NCBI GenBank assembly: GCA_964496245.1
Contig: CAZBZG010000070.1
Coordinates: forward strand, 1 to 17,924
DNA from: CAZBZG01 sp964496245
GTDB taxonomy: Bacteria > Planctomycetota > SZUA-567
Direction of reading: 5' to 3'
Length of the DNA: 17,924 nucleotides
Shown here: positions 7,102 through 15,525 of the stretch, in pieces
Position numbering within the stretch: position 1 is the stretch's first letter
Layout: each line of letters starts with the position of its first letter
Program-made: the position numbers and the translations under genes
Notes under the pieces: model-generated
Seen by the model: only the letters and a program-made list of their open reading frames with translations
Told to the model about the DNA's origin: nothing
Database searches by the model: none

Positions 7102-8565
7102 CTACTGCTGCGGCTTCCAGATCATCTTGTCCTCTTTGAGGCTGTAGTAGCCCAGCCGTCTGCGGTGGTAGCCGATCAGTTTGACGATGCCGCCGGGCAG
7201 CATGGTGGGGTGGTGGGCGTCGAAGACGCCGCTCACGGCCTCACCCGTGCGGTCGATGCCGTTCCACTTGCGCCCGCCCTTGTGCCCTGCCACCACGGCG
7301 TACCCGTCCACGAAGTCTGTTCCGGCGGTGAAGTGCAGCGGAATCGCGACCGCCCCCGTCTTGTCGAGGTACCCCCATTTCCCCGTGCGGTAGCGCGGCC
7401 TGTGGCTGCCGGGTCCTACCGTGCCGCCCTTGCTGACCCGGGCGAGACCTTTGGAGAATTGGCCCACCCATGTGTAGGTGGGCTCGACCACCAGTTTGCC
7501 CTGCCGGTTCATGACGCCCCACGGGCCGCCCCTGTCCAACCGCACGCCCACCAGGCCCTCTGACCACGCGCCCATCTCGGTTATGTCCGGTTTGCGCAGA
7601 ACCTTGCCGGTCCGGTCGATCACGCCGTAGAGAAGCCCCTTGCGCATGACGGCTGTACCGTGGGCAAACGGAAGGATCGCGTCGTAGTCCGGGGCGACCA
7701 CAAAGGCGCCGGTCTTGTCGATCATTCCCGTCTTCTTCCCTTTGGCCCGCACGACAGCGAGCCCGTCCTGGAAGCTCTTGACCTTGGCGAACGCCGGAGC
7801 GATCACCTCCTTGCCGTTGAGGTCGACGTAGCCCCAGAGACCCTCCTTGCGCACCGCAGCCAGGCCCTCGGAGAATGGATGGGCCTTGTCGTATACCGCC
7901 TCGATCACGACCTCGCCCTGGCGGTCGATGAATCCCCACGCGCCGCCAAAGAGGCGCCTCCCCCAGGCCCACTTGCCGCCCTTGTTGACGAGTGCGCGGT
8001 TCTCTGCGAACGCATCGACAAAGGCGAAGGCTGGCTCGATCGCCCAGGCGCCCTTGCGGTCGATGAATCCGAACTGGAAGAGCTGGACGCCGCGGCCGGC
8101 GTCCGCTTCTGCGGGGATTGCAGCGCGGGCCCACTGGCCCTGGAACGAATAGGCCTTGGCAAAGGCCGGCTCGATTGCAACGGTGCCGGTTTTGTCGATG
8201 AAACCCCATGTCTCCTTGTGCTGGACCGCTGCCAGGCCTTCGCAAAAGGGGAGCACGTCCGTGAACCGTTTCTTGACGATCATCTCGCCGCTCTTATCCA
8301 CAAAGCCCCACTCCCCGTCCTTCTCCACGCCCCAGAGCCCCTCGCTCGGCTGTTCGTGCACGGCGTCGTACTCCGGCTCGAGTACGACTTGGCCCGCTGT
8401 GTCGATGAGGCCGTGTTTGCCGAGCACCTTGACCGGGAGCAGGCGGGAGGGGGCGGTCGCTGCGCCGGCTTCGGCTGGCTTGGTGCCGTTGCTCTTCCCT
8501 TCCCCGGCATGCACCAACGAGGCGCTGACCAGGAGTGCCATGCAGCACGTTCGCACGATGCGCAT
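7102..8565 (-). CDS. Secreted WG-repeat protein
   Basis: The product has 487 residues. The ATG at 8565 is preceded on its strand by GGAGGG (plus-strand 8574-8579) at eight bases. Residues 1-20 are a signal peptide (M-R-I-V-R-T, hydrophobic core, then H-A-G). The rest is about eleven WG (KWG-type) repeats of 35-45 residues with the core W-G-F-I-D-x-x-G-x-x-V-I-x-P-x-F/Y-D, an aromatic/Phe turn, then E-G-L-A-x-V. The two longest units (about residues 147-240) and one near 385-400 carry insertions, and the last repeat is half-length, ending W-K-P-Q-Q. WG repeats build beta-rich scaffolds of uncertain function; no catalytic domain is visible. The gene is divergent from the GntR/solute-binding regulator and shares its promoter region, so co-regulation is plausible. 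It probably acts in the periplasm or at the cell surface. Confidence 0.9.
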   Translation of the reverse strand: MRIVRTCCMALLVSASLVHAGEGKSNGTKPAEAGAATAPSRLLPVKVLGKHGLIDTAGQVVLEPEYDAVHEQPSEGLWGVEKDGEWGFVDKSGEMIVKKRFTDVLPFCEGLAAVQHKETWGFIDKTGTVAIEPAFAKAYSFQGQWARAAIPAEADAGRGVQLFQFGFIDRKGAWAIEPAFAFVDAFAENRALVNKGGKWAWGRRLFGGAWGFIDRQGEVVIEAVYDKAHPFSEGLAAVRKEGLWGYVDLNGKEVIAPAFAKVKSFQDGLAVVRAKGKKTGMIDKTGAFVVAPDYDAILPFAHGTAVMRKGLLYGVIDRTGKVLRKPDITEMGAWSEGLVGVRLDRGGPWGVMNRQGKLVVEPTYTWVGQFSKGLARVSKGGTVGPGSHRPRYRTGKWGYLDKTGAVAIPLHFTAGTDFVDGYAVVAGHKGGRKWNGIDRTGEAVSGVFDAHHPTMLPGGIVKLIGYHRRRLGYYSLKEDKMIWKPQQ

Positions 8566-8587
8566 CCTCTTGTCCCTCCTGCGTTCA

Positions 8588-8604
8588 GCCGCCAGAGAGG
8601 CGGC
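8588..8604 (-). promoter_or_regulatory. Hairpin in the WG-repeat gene leader
   Basis: GCCGCC (8588-8593) and GGCGGC (8599-8604) form a perfect six-base GC stem with a five-base loop. It sits in the predicted leader of the minus-strand gene, about eight bases upstream of its GGAGGG site. It could affect ribosome access, or be a chance GC palindrome. Confidence 0.3.
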
Positions 8605-8652
8605 GCCTTCGACAAAATCGCCCCGCGGCAGGCATGTAGGGCAAACACGGAA

Positions 8653-8674
8653 CTATCCATCATATAACGGATAG
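8653..8674. promoter_or_regulatory. Candidate operator, CTATCC-N10-GGATAG inverted repeat
   Basis: CTATCC (8653-8658) and GGATAG (8669-8674) are perfect inverted half-sites with a ten-base AT-rich centre, so the half-site centres are 16 bases apart. It lies just downstream of the leftward -10 box, where a repressor would block the WG-repeat gene. GntR-family proteins bind inverted repeats as dimers (family knowledge); that this one is the site for the adjacent regulator is inference. Confidence 0.35.
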
Positions 8675-8681
8675 CGATACA

Positions 8682-8710
8682 TACATAACACACGTGCTAG
8701 TCGCTGTCAA
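8682..8710 (-). promoter_or_regulatory. Sigma-70-type promoter of the WG-repeat gene
   Basis: On the minus strand a perfect TTGACA (8710 down to 8705) is followed by 17 bases and TATGTA (8687 down to 8682). The predicted start of transcription near 8675 would leave a leader of about 110 bases. The -35 is perfect and the spacing ideal; the -10 matches at three of six positions. Confidence 0.5.
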
Positions 8711-8729
8711 TAAAGAAGTTTGATTTTTC

Positions 8730-8758
8730 TTGACAAGATAATGGGGGCGGCTTATGTT
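8730..8758 (+). promoter_or_regulatory. Sigma-70-type promoter of the regulator operon
   Basis: TTGACA at 8730-8735, a 17-base spacer, and TATGTT at 8753-8758 form a strong promoter pointing at the GntR-fusion gene. Transcription would start near 8765, giving a leader of about 18 bases that contains the AGGGAGGG ribosome site (8771-8778). The -35 box lies 19 bases from the divergent -35 box of the WG-repeat gene. Confidence 0.65.
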
Positions 8759-8782
8759 ACCGTCTGATGCAGGGAGGGTTTT

Positions 8783-10339
8783 GTGGCTACGCGCAGCAAG
8801 AGCTCCAGTCGAACCCGGCTGAACTACCTCCGGGCGCGGGATGCCATTCTCGAAATGCTGGCCGAGGGTGCCTACGAAGAGGGCGACCGGCTTCCGTCGC
8901 TGGACAAGTTGGTCACGCAACTCGGCATCGGCCGGATCTCGATCTACCAGGCCATCCGCATGCTCTCGGAAGAGGGCATCCTCAGGACCGTGCCTTCGCG
9001 CGGCTGTTACGTGCGCGCCTTGCCCGGGCAGAGGTCATTCAAAGCCGAAGAGGCCGAAGACCCGAATCAGGTGGCCCAGTTCCTCAGTCACCTGATCGGC
9101 CCCGGTGCGCAGGTGCGGGCCCGGCGCATCCAGGTCGGGCTGCGAGGGGAGTGGCACGTGGCGCGCGAGGCCTGGCAGGCCTTGGCCGCTGCTTTCAACG
9201 CGCAGAGTCCCGACATCGAGCTCGAGCCCGTGGGGCTCTCGGCCTCGGACGGCCTCCGCAAGGAATGGCGGCATCTGGAGGCCGACATCCTCCAGGTGCC
9301 CATCCATCTGCTGCCGTACTTCGTGCGCACCCACTGCCTCTTCAATCCGGAAGACGTGGAACCGATCGGGCTGGAGGACAGTTCCTTCTACCCCGGTTTC
9401 GTGGAGGCGGCCACATGGAACGACGTGGTCTGGGGGGTGCCGGGAGCCGCGGCCGTGGAATGCCAGTTCTATCGGCGCGAACACGAGGATCTGGCGCACT
9501 GGCTGGGGGAAGCAGAGGGCTTCTGGGCGCGCCTGGAGCGGCTGGCGGAAGCGGCCCGCGACCGTCTACCGCCCGGCTGCGAAGCCCTCGCGCTCAACAA
9601 TCGGAGCCTCTGTTCGCTTCTCATGAACGCCACGGGCCGGCGCCCCTTCTTCTACGAGGAGTATCTCCACTTCGAACGCCGGGATTTGCGCAGCTTCTTG
9701 GAGCGGCTCGAGCCGTACCTGCGCAATCCGCGGGTCTTCCACCGCGATTCGGAGGTACAGCGAACGCCCATGGAGGAGTATTTCGTCCAGGGAAAAGGCG
9801 CGCTGCTTTTCAGCAATAGCCTCTGGCACGGGTTCCTGTGCGCCGACCTCCCGTCTCCGCCTGGAGTGCTGGTCGATGTGGTGGAGGCTGGCGGCGCGGT
9901 CGCTCTCGGCGGTCATCTGCACGTCATCAACGCGCATACACCCTTCCCAGAAGAGTGCCGGGAGGTCCTCGCATTTCTCGCCCGGCCCGAGACCCAGGGG
10001 CTGCTCGCCGAGCGGGGCCGGATCGTGGCCCATCGAAAGGGGAACGAACGGCTCCACCTGCCCCTGCTCGGAGAGGAAGACCGCGCCGCGCTGCTGGCCG
10101 GACTCGAGGGGGGGCACGTACTCCGGTCCCAGGAGATCGCGGTGGACGACTACGTGGAAACGGTGCTGAACGTGGAGGTGCGGCACTGGCAGGACGGCCG
10201 GATCTCCCTGGAGGCCTTGCTGGAGCGGCTCGCGCGCAAGACTTCCTTTTACCGACAGTCGGGGCGCACCCGTTTGCGTGCGATCCTCCGCGCCGAAGCG
10301 TCTGAACAATCACAGGAGAACGACGGCAGCATGCGCTGA
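8783..10339 (+). CDS. GntR-family regulator fused to a cytoplasmic solute-binding-protein (SBP family 1-like) domain
   Basis: The GTG at 8783 follows AGGGAGGG (8771-8778); the product has 518 residues. Residues 12-80 are a GntR winged helix (A-I-L-E-M-L-A-E-G-A-Y, G-D-R-L-P-S-L-D-K-L, then I-S-I-Y-Q-A-I-R-M-L-S-E-E-G-I-L). Residues about 113-435 resemble an extracellular solute-binding protein family 1 fold: F-N-A-Q-S-P-D-I-E-L-E-P near 138-149, V-W-G-V-P-G near 216, G-K-G-A-L-L-F-S-N-S-L near 336, and a C-terminal E-C-R-E-V-L-A-F-L-A-R-P-E-T-Q-G-L-L-A-E-R-G block. There is no signal peptide, so the sugar-binding fold should work inside the cell as the effector domain, a role usually filled in GntR proteins by UTRA, FCD or LacI-type domains. 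It leads an apparent operon with two secreted carbohydrate-related proteins and very likely controls it; the ligand is unknown. Confidence 0.85.
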   Translation: MATRSKSSSRTRLNYLRARDAILEMLAEGAYEEGDRLPSLDKLVTQLGIGRISIYQAIRMLSEEGILRTVPSRGCYVRALPGQRSFKAEEAEDPNQVAQFLSHLIGPGAQVRARRIQVGLRGEWHVAREAWQALAAAFNAQSPDIELEPVGLSASDGLRKEWRHLEADILQVPIHLLPYFVRTHCLFNPEDVEPIGLEDSSFYPGFVEAATWNDVVWGVPGAAAVECQFYRREHEDLAHWLGEAEGFWARLERLAEAARDRLPPGCEALALNNRSLCSLLMNATGRRPFFYEEYLHFERRDLRSFLERLEPYLRNPRVFHRDSEVQRTPMEEYFVQGKGALLFSNSLWHGFLCADLPSPPGVLVDVVEAGGAVALGGHLHVINAHTPFPEECREVLAFLARPETQGLLAERGRIVAHRKGNERLHLPLLGEEDRAALLAGLEGGHVLRSQEIAVDDYVETVLNVEVRHWQDGRISLEALLERLARKTSFYRQSGRTRLRAILRAEASEQSQENDGSMR

Positions 10340-10406
10340 ACGGACAGTGCGACGGGACGACAGCCGCGGGCAGCGTACCGCCCGGGCCCAGCCAACGGAG
10401 GATGCC

Positions 10407-11636
10407 ATGAGGAACTGGTTGCAGAGAACGGGGATGGCCGCATTGATCTTGGTCTTGCTCGGGTTCGCGCCAGCAAGCGCCCAGACGCTCGGCGAGCTGA
10501 TCGAGGATATGGGCGACCGCCCCTTACCGGATCCGCCGTGGAAGGTGTATGACTTTCCCGTGCTCACCATGCCTACGGGCGCAAGTTCGGTCACCGTGGA
10601 CGGGGTCATCGATTTCGATAAGGAGTGGCGCGATGCCGTGGTGCTGAGCGGCTTCTTCCAGAAGGACCTGAACAGCATTGCGCCGTCGAGGACGCAGCTG
10701 CGGTTCTGCTTCAAGGTGGACGAGGAGTACGTCTACGCCGCGCTCCACATGCCGCTCTTTCCCAAGGGGAGTTCCCTCCGGGCCTTTGAAAAGGGGCACG
10801 ACCAGGCCGACGGGATCCGGACGGGCGACTGGGCGGCGCTCGAAATCCTACCCGTGTCTACGCGGGCGAGAAGCACACTGCGCATGAGCGGGCATTTCAC
10901 GTTTCTCTGGAACAGCCTCGGCGCTTTGGCCGACATCCATTCCAACTTCAAACCGGGGCTCGACGACGTTGGCTGGCAGTCGGGTGCAAAGCTGGCGAAC
11001 ACGGTGGCGGACGACGTCTGGCAGTGCGAACTGCGCATCCCCCTGAATCGCTTTTGCAACGGCCACATGGAGACCTACGCCAAGGTCCCGCCGGAGCCGG
11101 GTACGTTCTGGAGCCTGGGGGTGGCGCGCGTCTTCGGCAAGAAAGGGTCGAATCTCTTCACGACCTGGGACAACAACAAGCTCGTGTTCATGCACGACAA
11201 GTTCGACGCGCAGCTCGCGTTGTGGCGGAAGAAGCCGGTCGTCAAGTTCTGCGACAAGTGCGTGGTCGTGCAGCTCCACAGTCTGGGCAACCCGCCCGAC
11301 GGCTTGGTCGCCACCGACCTGCGCTTCTTCAATCCGGATAAGGTGCCGCATACGCTCACGGTCACGGCCTGCATTCTCGACAGCGAGGGCGAGCGGATGT
11401 GGGGGGAGGAGCGGACGGTTGAGGTCGGCCCCGGCGCGTCCGAGGTCTGTCCACCCATGAAGAGCGAGCCGAAGATCGAGGGCCGCGGAAGTGTCCTCTA
11501 CCTCAAGGTGGTACAGGACGGGAAACGCGTGCTCTATCTGAGTCCGCCGATCCGCCTCTTCCGTTTTGACGAGCTCCTGAAGCAGCAGTACATCAAAAGT
11601 CTCAAGGTGCTGCGCGAGCAGGAACATGCCCCGTGA
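10407..11636 (+). CDS. Secreted CBM9-like (DOMON-type) domain protein
   Basis: The ATG at 10407 has GGAGG at 10397-10401, five bases away; this beats the further-upstream in-frame start at 10278, which overlaps the regulator gene. The product has 409 residues with a clear signal peptide at 1-25 (M-R-N-W-L-Q-R start, A-S-A-Q end). Residues about 60-265 look like a CBM9-like domain: V-T-V-D-G-V-I-D-F-D-K-E-W near the start, Y-V-Y-A-A-L in the middle, W-Q-C-E-L-R-I-P and F-W-S-L-G-V-A-R-V later. Such domains bind sugars or cap large secreted glycan-active proteins. The remaining part (about 275-409) looks like an Ig-type beta fold with a CxxC pair (Cys282, Cys285). It follows the regulator by 67 bases and precedes the large GH-like gene by 90 bases, so all three are probably co-transcribed. 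No catalytic motif was recognised. Confidence 0.8.
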   Translation: MRNWLQRTGMAALILVLLGFAPASAQTLGELIEDMGDRPLPDPPWKVYDFPVLTMPTGASSVTVDGVIDFDKEWRDAVVLSGFFQKDLNSIAPSRTQLRFCFKVDEEYVYAALHMPLFPKGSSLRAFEKGHDQADGIRTGDWAALEILPVSTRARSTLRMSGHFTFLWNSLGALADIHSNFKPGLDDVGWQSGAKLANTVADDVWQCELRIPLNRFCNGHMETYAKVPPEPGTFWSLGVARVFGKKGSNLFTTWDNNKLVFMHDKFDAQLALWRKKPVVKFCDKCVVVQLHSLGNPPDGLVATDLRFFNPDKVPHTLTVTACILDSEGERMWGEERTVEVGPGASEVCPPMKSEPKIEGRGSVLYLKVVQDGKRVLYLSPPIRLFRFDELLKQQYIKSLKVLREQEHAP

Positions 11637-11726
11637 GATGTCGTTCGGAGCGTAATGTAGGGATACAAGTGGGAACGCGCGTTGGGATCTGTCGCATTTC
11701 TTCTTTCTGAGGAGGCTACGAGAACC

Positions 11727-14700
11727 ATGAGAAAGCCCAAACCGACACGAATGGCGACAAGAGGGCTCGTGCTGCTGGCGCTGGGATGCCTGGCCATGGC
11801 CGGCGCCGCCCGGAGCCAGGACGAGGCGTACAAGGTGCCGACCGCGGCCGAGGTGCGCGCCCGGGTCAAATTTCCGGTGCTGCGCGTGCCGTTCATGGAC
11901 AAGGCGCCCACCATCGACGGGCGGCTCGATCCCGGGGAATGGGAGGATTCGGCCTGCTACACCGGCTTCTGGCAGGACTACAGCCACGACAACTTCCGGT
12001 ATCTGGCTGTGCGCGAGAAACAGCCCGAGTTCTACGTCTCCTACGACAAGGAGAATCTCTACTTCGCCCACCGAAGCATGGTCTTCCCCGAAGCGGCGTG
12101 GCTCAAGTGCCGCGGCAAGTACAAGGATGTCTCGAGCCACCCGGACTACGGGATCCTGTGGGATGACCACATCGAGTTCCAGTTGAAACCCCCGGCGCCC
12201 GCGGATGCCAACGGACCGTTCTTCAAATGGCTGGTCAATCCGATCGACACGTACCACGACTTCTGCCGCATGCCCCAGGCGCCCGGCGGGGAGATCCGCA
12301 GCCGCTTCGACAGCGACCTCGAGGTCAAGGGCCACTGGGACGAACAGTGGTGGGTGACCGAGATGCGCATCGGGCTCGAATCGCTTCGCTGGGGTCCCTT
12401 CAAGGCGGAGGGCGAGCAGGCCAAGCCCTACATTCCTATTCCCATTCCCGACGGCACCATCTGGCGCCACTGGGGCAGCCGGGCCATGGGCGGCACCGGC
12501 GGCTTCACCCGGCTATTCTCTGCAGCCGTCAACGGCGGCTGGGGCCACAACAACATCCACCTGGTCTTCGATTCCAAGGGCGTCTCCGCGCAGGTCACCC
12601 GGTTCGGCCGGATCATGCGGGACCAGATCGACCTGTCGGTCCAGCTCAAGAACCATGGCGAGCGCAGCGAAACCGTCAACGTGGGCGTCTACATCGAGAA
12701 CGACGAAGAGCTCGTGCTCATGAACGAGGAGGAGGAGTTCGTCGAGCTCCTGCCGGGCGAGGTCAAGGACATTGAGATCAAGCGCGACACCATCGGCATT
12801 ACGCCCCTGGGCAATGCGATCTGGCTGGACATCCGCACGCTCGCGGGGCAGATGGTCTACCGCTCCATCCTCATGCGCTACCATCACGTCAAGGGCATGG
12901 ACGGGTACAAGGAGCATTTCGTCGACGGCATGAACTTCTCCCGCGCCCCGCGCGCGCCGTTCGAGTATATCTACCAGTACTTCCCCAGCCAGAACAAGCT
13001 GGCCGCCCGGATCGACACGGATGTCTACGGCGTGAGCGATCAGACCAAGACGGCCGTGGAGGGCAAGGTCAAGCTCCTCACCCACGACGGCGAACTGGTC
13101 AAGGAGATGGCGGTCCCGCTCGAGTCGCCTCTGGAGCACGAGGATGCCAAGACCTTTGGCGGTCGCAACGGGTACGGCATCATGGCCTTCGACGAACTCC
13201 CCGAAGGACGGTACAAGACGGTCTGCCTCCTGTACGACGCGGACAAGAAGATCGTCTCGGACCAGACCTCCAAGGAATTCACGCAGAGAGGCTTTCCCTG
13301 GGAGGACAATGATATCGGACGTACCGACATCGTCTGGGATCCCCACGTGCCGATCCAGGTCGACCCGGAGCAGAAGACTGTGGAGACCACCATGCACAAC
13401 TTCCGGGTCGGCCCCAGCGGCCTGCCCGAACAGATCACCATCAAGGGCGACCTGCCCGTGCTCGGCAGTCAGCTGCGCGCACCCATGCGCCTGGAGGCGA
13501 GCGCCGGCGGCAAGCGCTTCGCCTTCAAGCAGACGGAAGAGCTCAAGCAGACCAAGGAGTGGAAGAGCGAGGTGGCCTTCGAATCCGAAGGCGCCATCGG
13601 CCCCGTACAGGCGAATTGCCGGGTGCAGTGGGACTGCGACGGGTACATGCAGTACGACGTGCGCTACAAGGCTGACGAAGCCGTCGATACCCTGGAGCTC
13701 GTGATCGAGTTCGAGAACAAGCCCTTCGACCTCTTCGGCTTCTTCGGCACGGACATGTACGGCCAGACGCAGGACCCGCGGCCCCTGGAGACCGAGGAGA
13801 CGGGCGTGGTCTGGAACACCAGGAACGCGCTGCTCAGCCGCGAACTCTTCTACGGCAACTTCACGCCGCTCTTGATGCTCGGCAACGGCGACCGGGCCTT
13901 CTTCTGGGCCTGCGACACGGACCGGGGCATGAAGCTGCTGGCGGAGAACAACGCCGCGCAGCTCGAGAAGACCGAGGAGGGGGCCTACGCCCTGCGGATC
14001 TTCCTGGTGAATGAGCCGGGCAAGATCGAGCAGGAGAAGCACGTGCAGTTCTACTTCACCACGCTTCCGGGCAAGCCCCCGCCCGAGAACCGCCGCGTGC
14101 TCAACTGGAAGCACAGGGGGCTCGGCGGCGGGCCGAAGATGAGCGACGGCAAGCCCACCTACTCCATCCACATGAGCCACGAGGAGGACTACGCCCTCTT
14201 CAAGCCCAAGCCCATCGGACCGCGCCCCTACACCACGGCCAACGTGGTCTGCTGGGACATGCCGAGCCTGCGCACCCTCTGCTACACGGGCGAGTTCCTG
14301 GGCAATTCCGACAGCCGGCCCAACCCGCGGCTGGACGGCGCCCGGGCCCATCCCGTGACCGGGCGGCCCAACGACACCATCTTTCTGTCGGCCCACGTGG
14401 GCTGGCGGTGGGGCCCCAGCCAGGTGGACTGTGCGGTTTACTGGCGCGAGCGGAGCTTCCGCCTGGGCGGGCTTCGCGGCTGGTGGTGGGACCATAATTT
14501 CTTCGCCACCACGGACGTGGACCGGGTGGTCGGCAAGGCCTACGACCTGCCCGAGCACAAGTCGCATGCGGGCGGGCACAAGCAGTACGCGTTCCACTAC
14601 TACTGGCCGCGCCAGTTCTTCAAGCGCCTCGCCCGCGCCATCACGCAGGTGCGCGAGAACGGCGACCAGCCCTTCCACGAGGAGCTTCGCAGCGCCAGCG

Positions 14701-15443
14701 CCCACTACGGCGGCTTCGACGCCTCCATGGCCGCCAGCTTCCTCCGCGATCAGGTCCACTGGGAGCACTCGGCCAGCTACGCCGGCAGTCAGCACCACCT
14801 CCGCAGGTGGCCGATCTACGTAATGCGCGCCTTTTCCGCCAACTACACCGGCCTCTGCGGCTACATGATCGACGACGTCAACTATGGAGAAGGAACGCGC
14901 AAGCCGGGCGCCGACCCGAGCTACGACCGTTCCATGATCGCGGCGTGCCTGCTCCACGATGTGGGCGCCAGCCGCGGCCGGCGCGCCAACCCCTACACCT
15001 ACGACCGGATCTACAAAGCGCTCGAGGAGTTCGGGTGGTTCAGCGACTACAAGCAGATCGAGTTCATCCCCTACTGGCGCAGCCAGCACCTCTACAAATA
15101 CGGTTTGGGCGTGGACACCGGGGAGGAGGCGATGGACGAATTCGCCACCGAGGAGGAGAAGGACACGGAGAATCTGCTCGAGAAGGTATACGTCTCTTTC
15201 TACCGGAACAACAAGACCAAGAAGGCGCTGGTCGTGATCGTCAATTACAACGGCGAGCCCGTCATCGAGAACCTGGTCATCGCCGACCAGCTGCTCGGCA
15301 AGACGCCAGGAAGGATGGTCGACGTGGAATACGGCCAGCCCATCCCGCACCAGAAGAACTTCAAGAACCAGAAGCCCATGCCCAATACTTTCAACAAGAT
15401 CTGGGTGGACCGGTACCAGTTCCGGCTGCTGCAGGTGCAGTAG
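11727..15443 (+). CDS. Large secreted CBM9-like plus GH123-like/DUF6067 putative glycoside hydrolase
   Basis: The ATG at 11727 is chosen because GAGGAGG (11709-11715) precedes it at 11 bases and it opens a signal peptide (residues 1-30, ending A-R-S-Q). The product has 1,238 residues. Residues about 58-285 are a CBM9-like domain starting with the T-I-D-G-R-L-D-P-G-E-W motif (62-72). A long beta-rich middle follows. From about 700 the sequence resembles GH123-like/DUF6067 proteins: Y-G-N-F-T-P-L-L-M-L-G-N near 709, a P-x-N-R-R-V-L-N-W-K block near 790, W-W-W-D-H-N at 919-924, and G-Y-M-I-D-D-V-N-Y-G at 1045-1054, whose Asp1049/Asp1050 are candidate active-site residues, then L-L-H-D-V and F-I-P-Y-W-R. 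The end looks like a C-terminal beta sandwich. It probably acts on a glycan outside the cytoplasm; the family call is from memory of its motifs and the substrate is unknown. Confidence 0.75.
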   Translation: MRKPKPTRMATRGLVLLALGCLAMAGAARSQDEAYKVPTAAEVRARVKFPVLRVPFMDKAPTIDGRLDPGEWEDSACYTGFWQDYSHDNFRYLAVREKQPEFYVSYDKENLYFAHRSMVFPEAAWLKCRGKYKDVSSHPDYGILWDDHIEFQLKPPAPADANGPFFKWLVNPIDTYHDFCRMPQAPGGEIRSRFDSDLEVKGHWDEQWWVTEMRIGLESLRWGPFKAEGEQAKPYIPIPIPDGTIWRHWGSRAMGGTGGFTRLFSAAVNGGWGHNNIHLVFDSKGVSAQVTRFGRIMRDQIDLSVQLKNHGERSETVNVGVYIENDEELVLMNEEEEFVELLPGEVKDIEIKRDTIGITPLGNAIWLDIRTLAGQMVYRSILMRYHHVKGMDGYKEHFVDGMNFSRAPRAPFEYIYQYFPSQNKLAARIDTDVYGVSDQTKTAVEGKVKLLTHDGELVKEMAVPLESPLEHEDAKTFGGRNGYGIMAFDELPEGRYKTVCLLYDADKKIVSDQTSKEFTQRGFPWEDNDIGRTDIVWDPHVPIQVDPEQKTVETTMHNFRVGPSGLPEQITIKGDLPVLGSQLRAPMRLEASAGGKRFAFKQTEELKQTKEWKSEVAFESEGAIGPVQANCRVQWDCDGYMQYDVRYKADEAVDTLELVIEFENKPFDLFGFFGTDMYGQTQDPRPLETEETGVVWNTRNALLSRELFYGNFTPLLMLGNGDRAFFWACDTDRGMKLLAENNAAQLEKTEEGAYALRIFLVNEPGKIEQEKHVQFYFTTLPGKPPPENRRVLNWKHRGLGGGPKMSDGKPTYSIHMSHEEDYALFKPKPIGPRPYTTANVVCWDMPSLRTLCYTGEFLGNSDSRPNPRLDGARAHPVTGRPNDTIFLSAHVGWRWGPSQVDCAVYWRERSFRLGGLRGWWWDHNFFATTDVDRVVGKAYDLPEHKSHAGGHKQYAFHYYWPRQFFKRLARAITQVRENGDQPFHEELRSASAHYGGFDASMAASFLRDQVHWEHSASYAGSQHHLRRWPIYVMRAFSANYTGLCGYMIDDVNYGEGTRKPGADPSYDRSMIAACLLHDVGASRGRRANPYTYDRIYKALEEFGWFSDYKQIEFIPYWRSQHLYKYGLGVDTGEEAMDEFATEEEKDTENLLEKVYVSFYRNNKTKKALVVIVNYNGEPVIENLVIADQLLGKTPGRMVDVEYGQPIPHQKNFKNQKPMPNTFNKIWVDRYQFRLLQVQ

Positions 15444-15466
15444 GCGCGTACCCCCGACTGTCGGAT

Positions 15467-15502
15467 GCGGGCCGGACGGCGATCGTCCGGCCCGCTTTCT
15501 TT
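15467..15502 (+). terminator. Intrinsic terminator of the regulator/CBM9/GH operon
   Basis: A perfect 12-base GC-rich stem, GCGGGCCGGACG (15467-15478) with CGTCCGGCCCGC (15484-15495), has a five-base loop and is followed by TTTCTTT. It lies 24 bases after the stop of the large GH-like gene. The opposite strand lacks a T-run after the stem, so it should act mainly on the plus-strand transcript and not for the convergent minus-strand gene. Confidence 0.85.
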
Positions 15503-15525
15503 GGGGGATGGACGTTGCAGGAAGC

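Noticed and set aside
10278..10406. Start of the CBM9-like protein inside the end of the regulator gene
   Set aside because: The extra 43 residues are Arg/Thr-rich with no similarity to a signal peptide, while the ATG at 10407 has GGAGG and begins a normal export signal.
11727..11810. Lipoprotein signal (L-A-L-G-C) in the large GH-like protein
   Set aside because: The residues at -3 and -2 (Ala, Leu) do not fit the usual L-[AS]-[GA]-C lipobox, and a normal signal-peptidase site follows a few residues later.
12513..15350. A 945-codon stop-free frame on the minus strand opposite the large GH-like gene
   Set aside because: Same codon-bias shadow: no signal peptide, ribosome site or recognisable motif, low-complexity Val/Leu/His-rich translation, while the plus-strand frame carries clear CBM9-like and GH123-like motifs.
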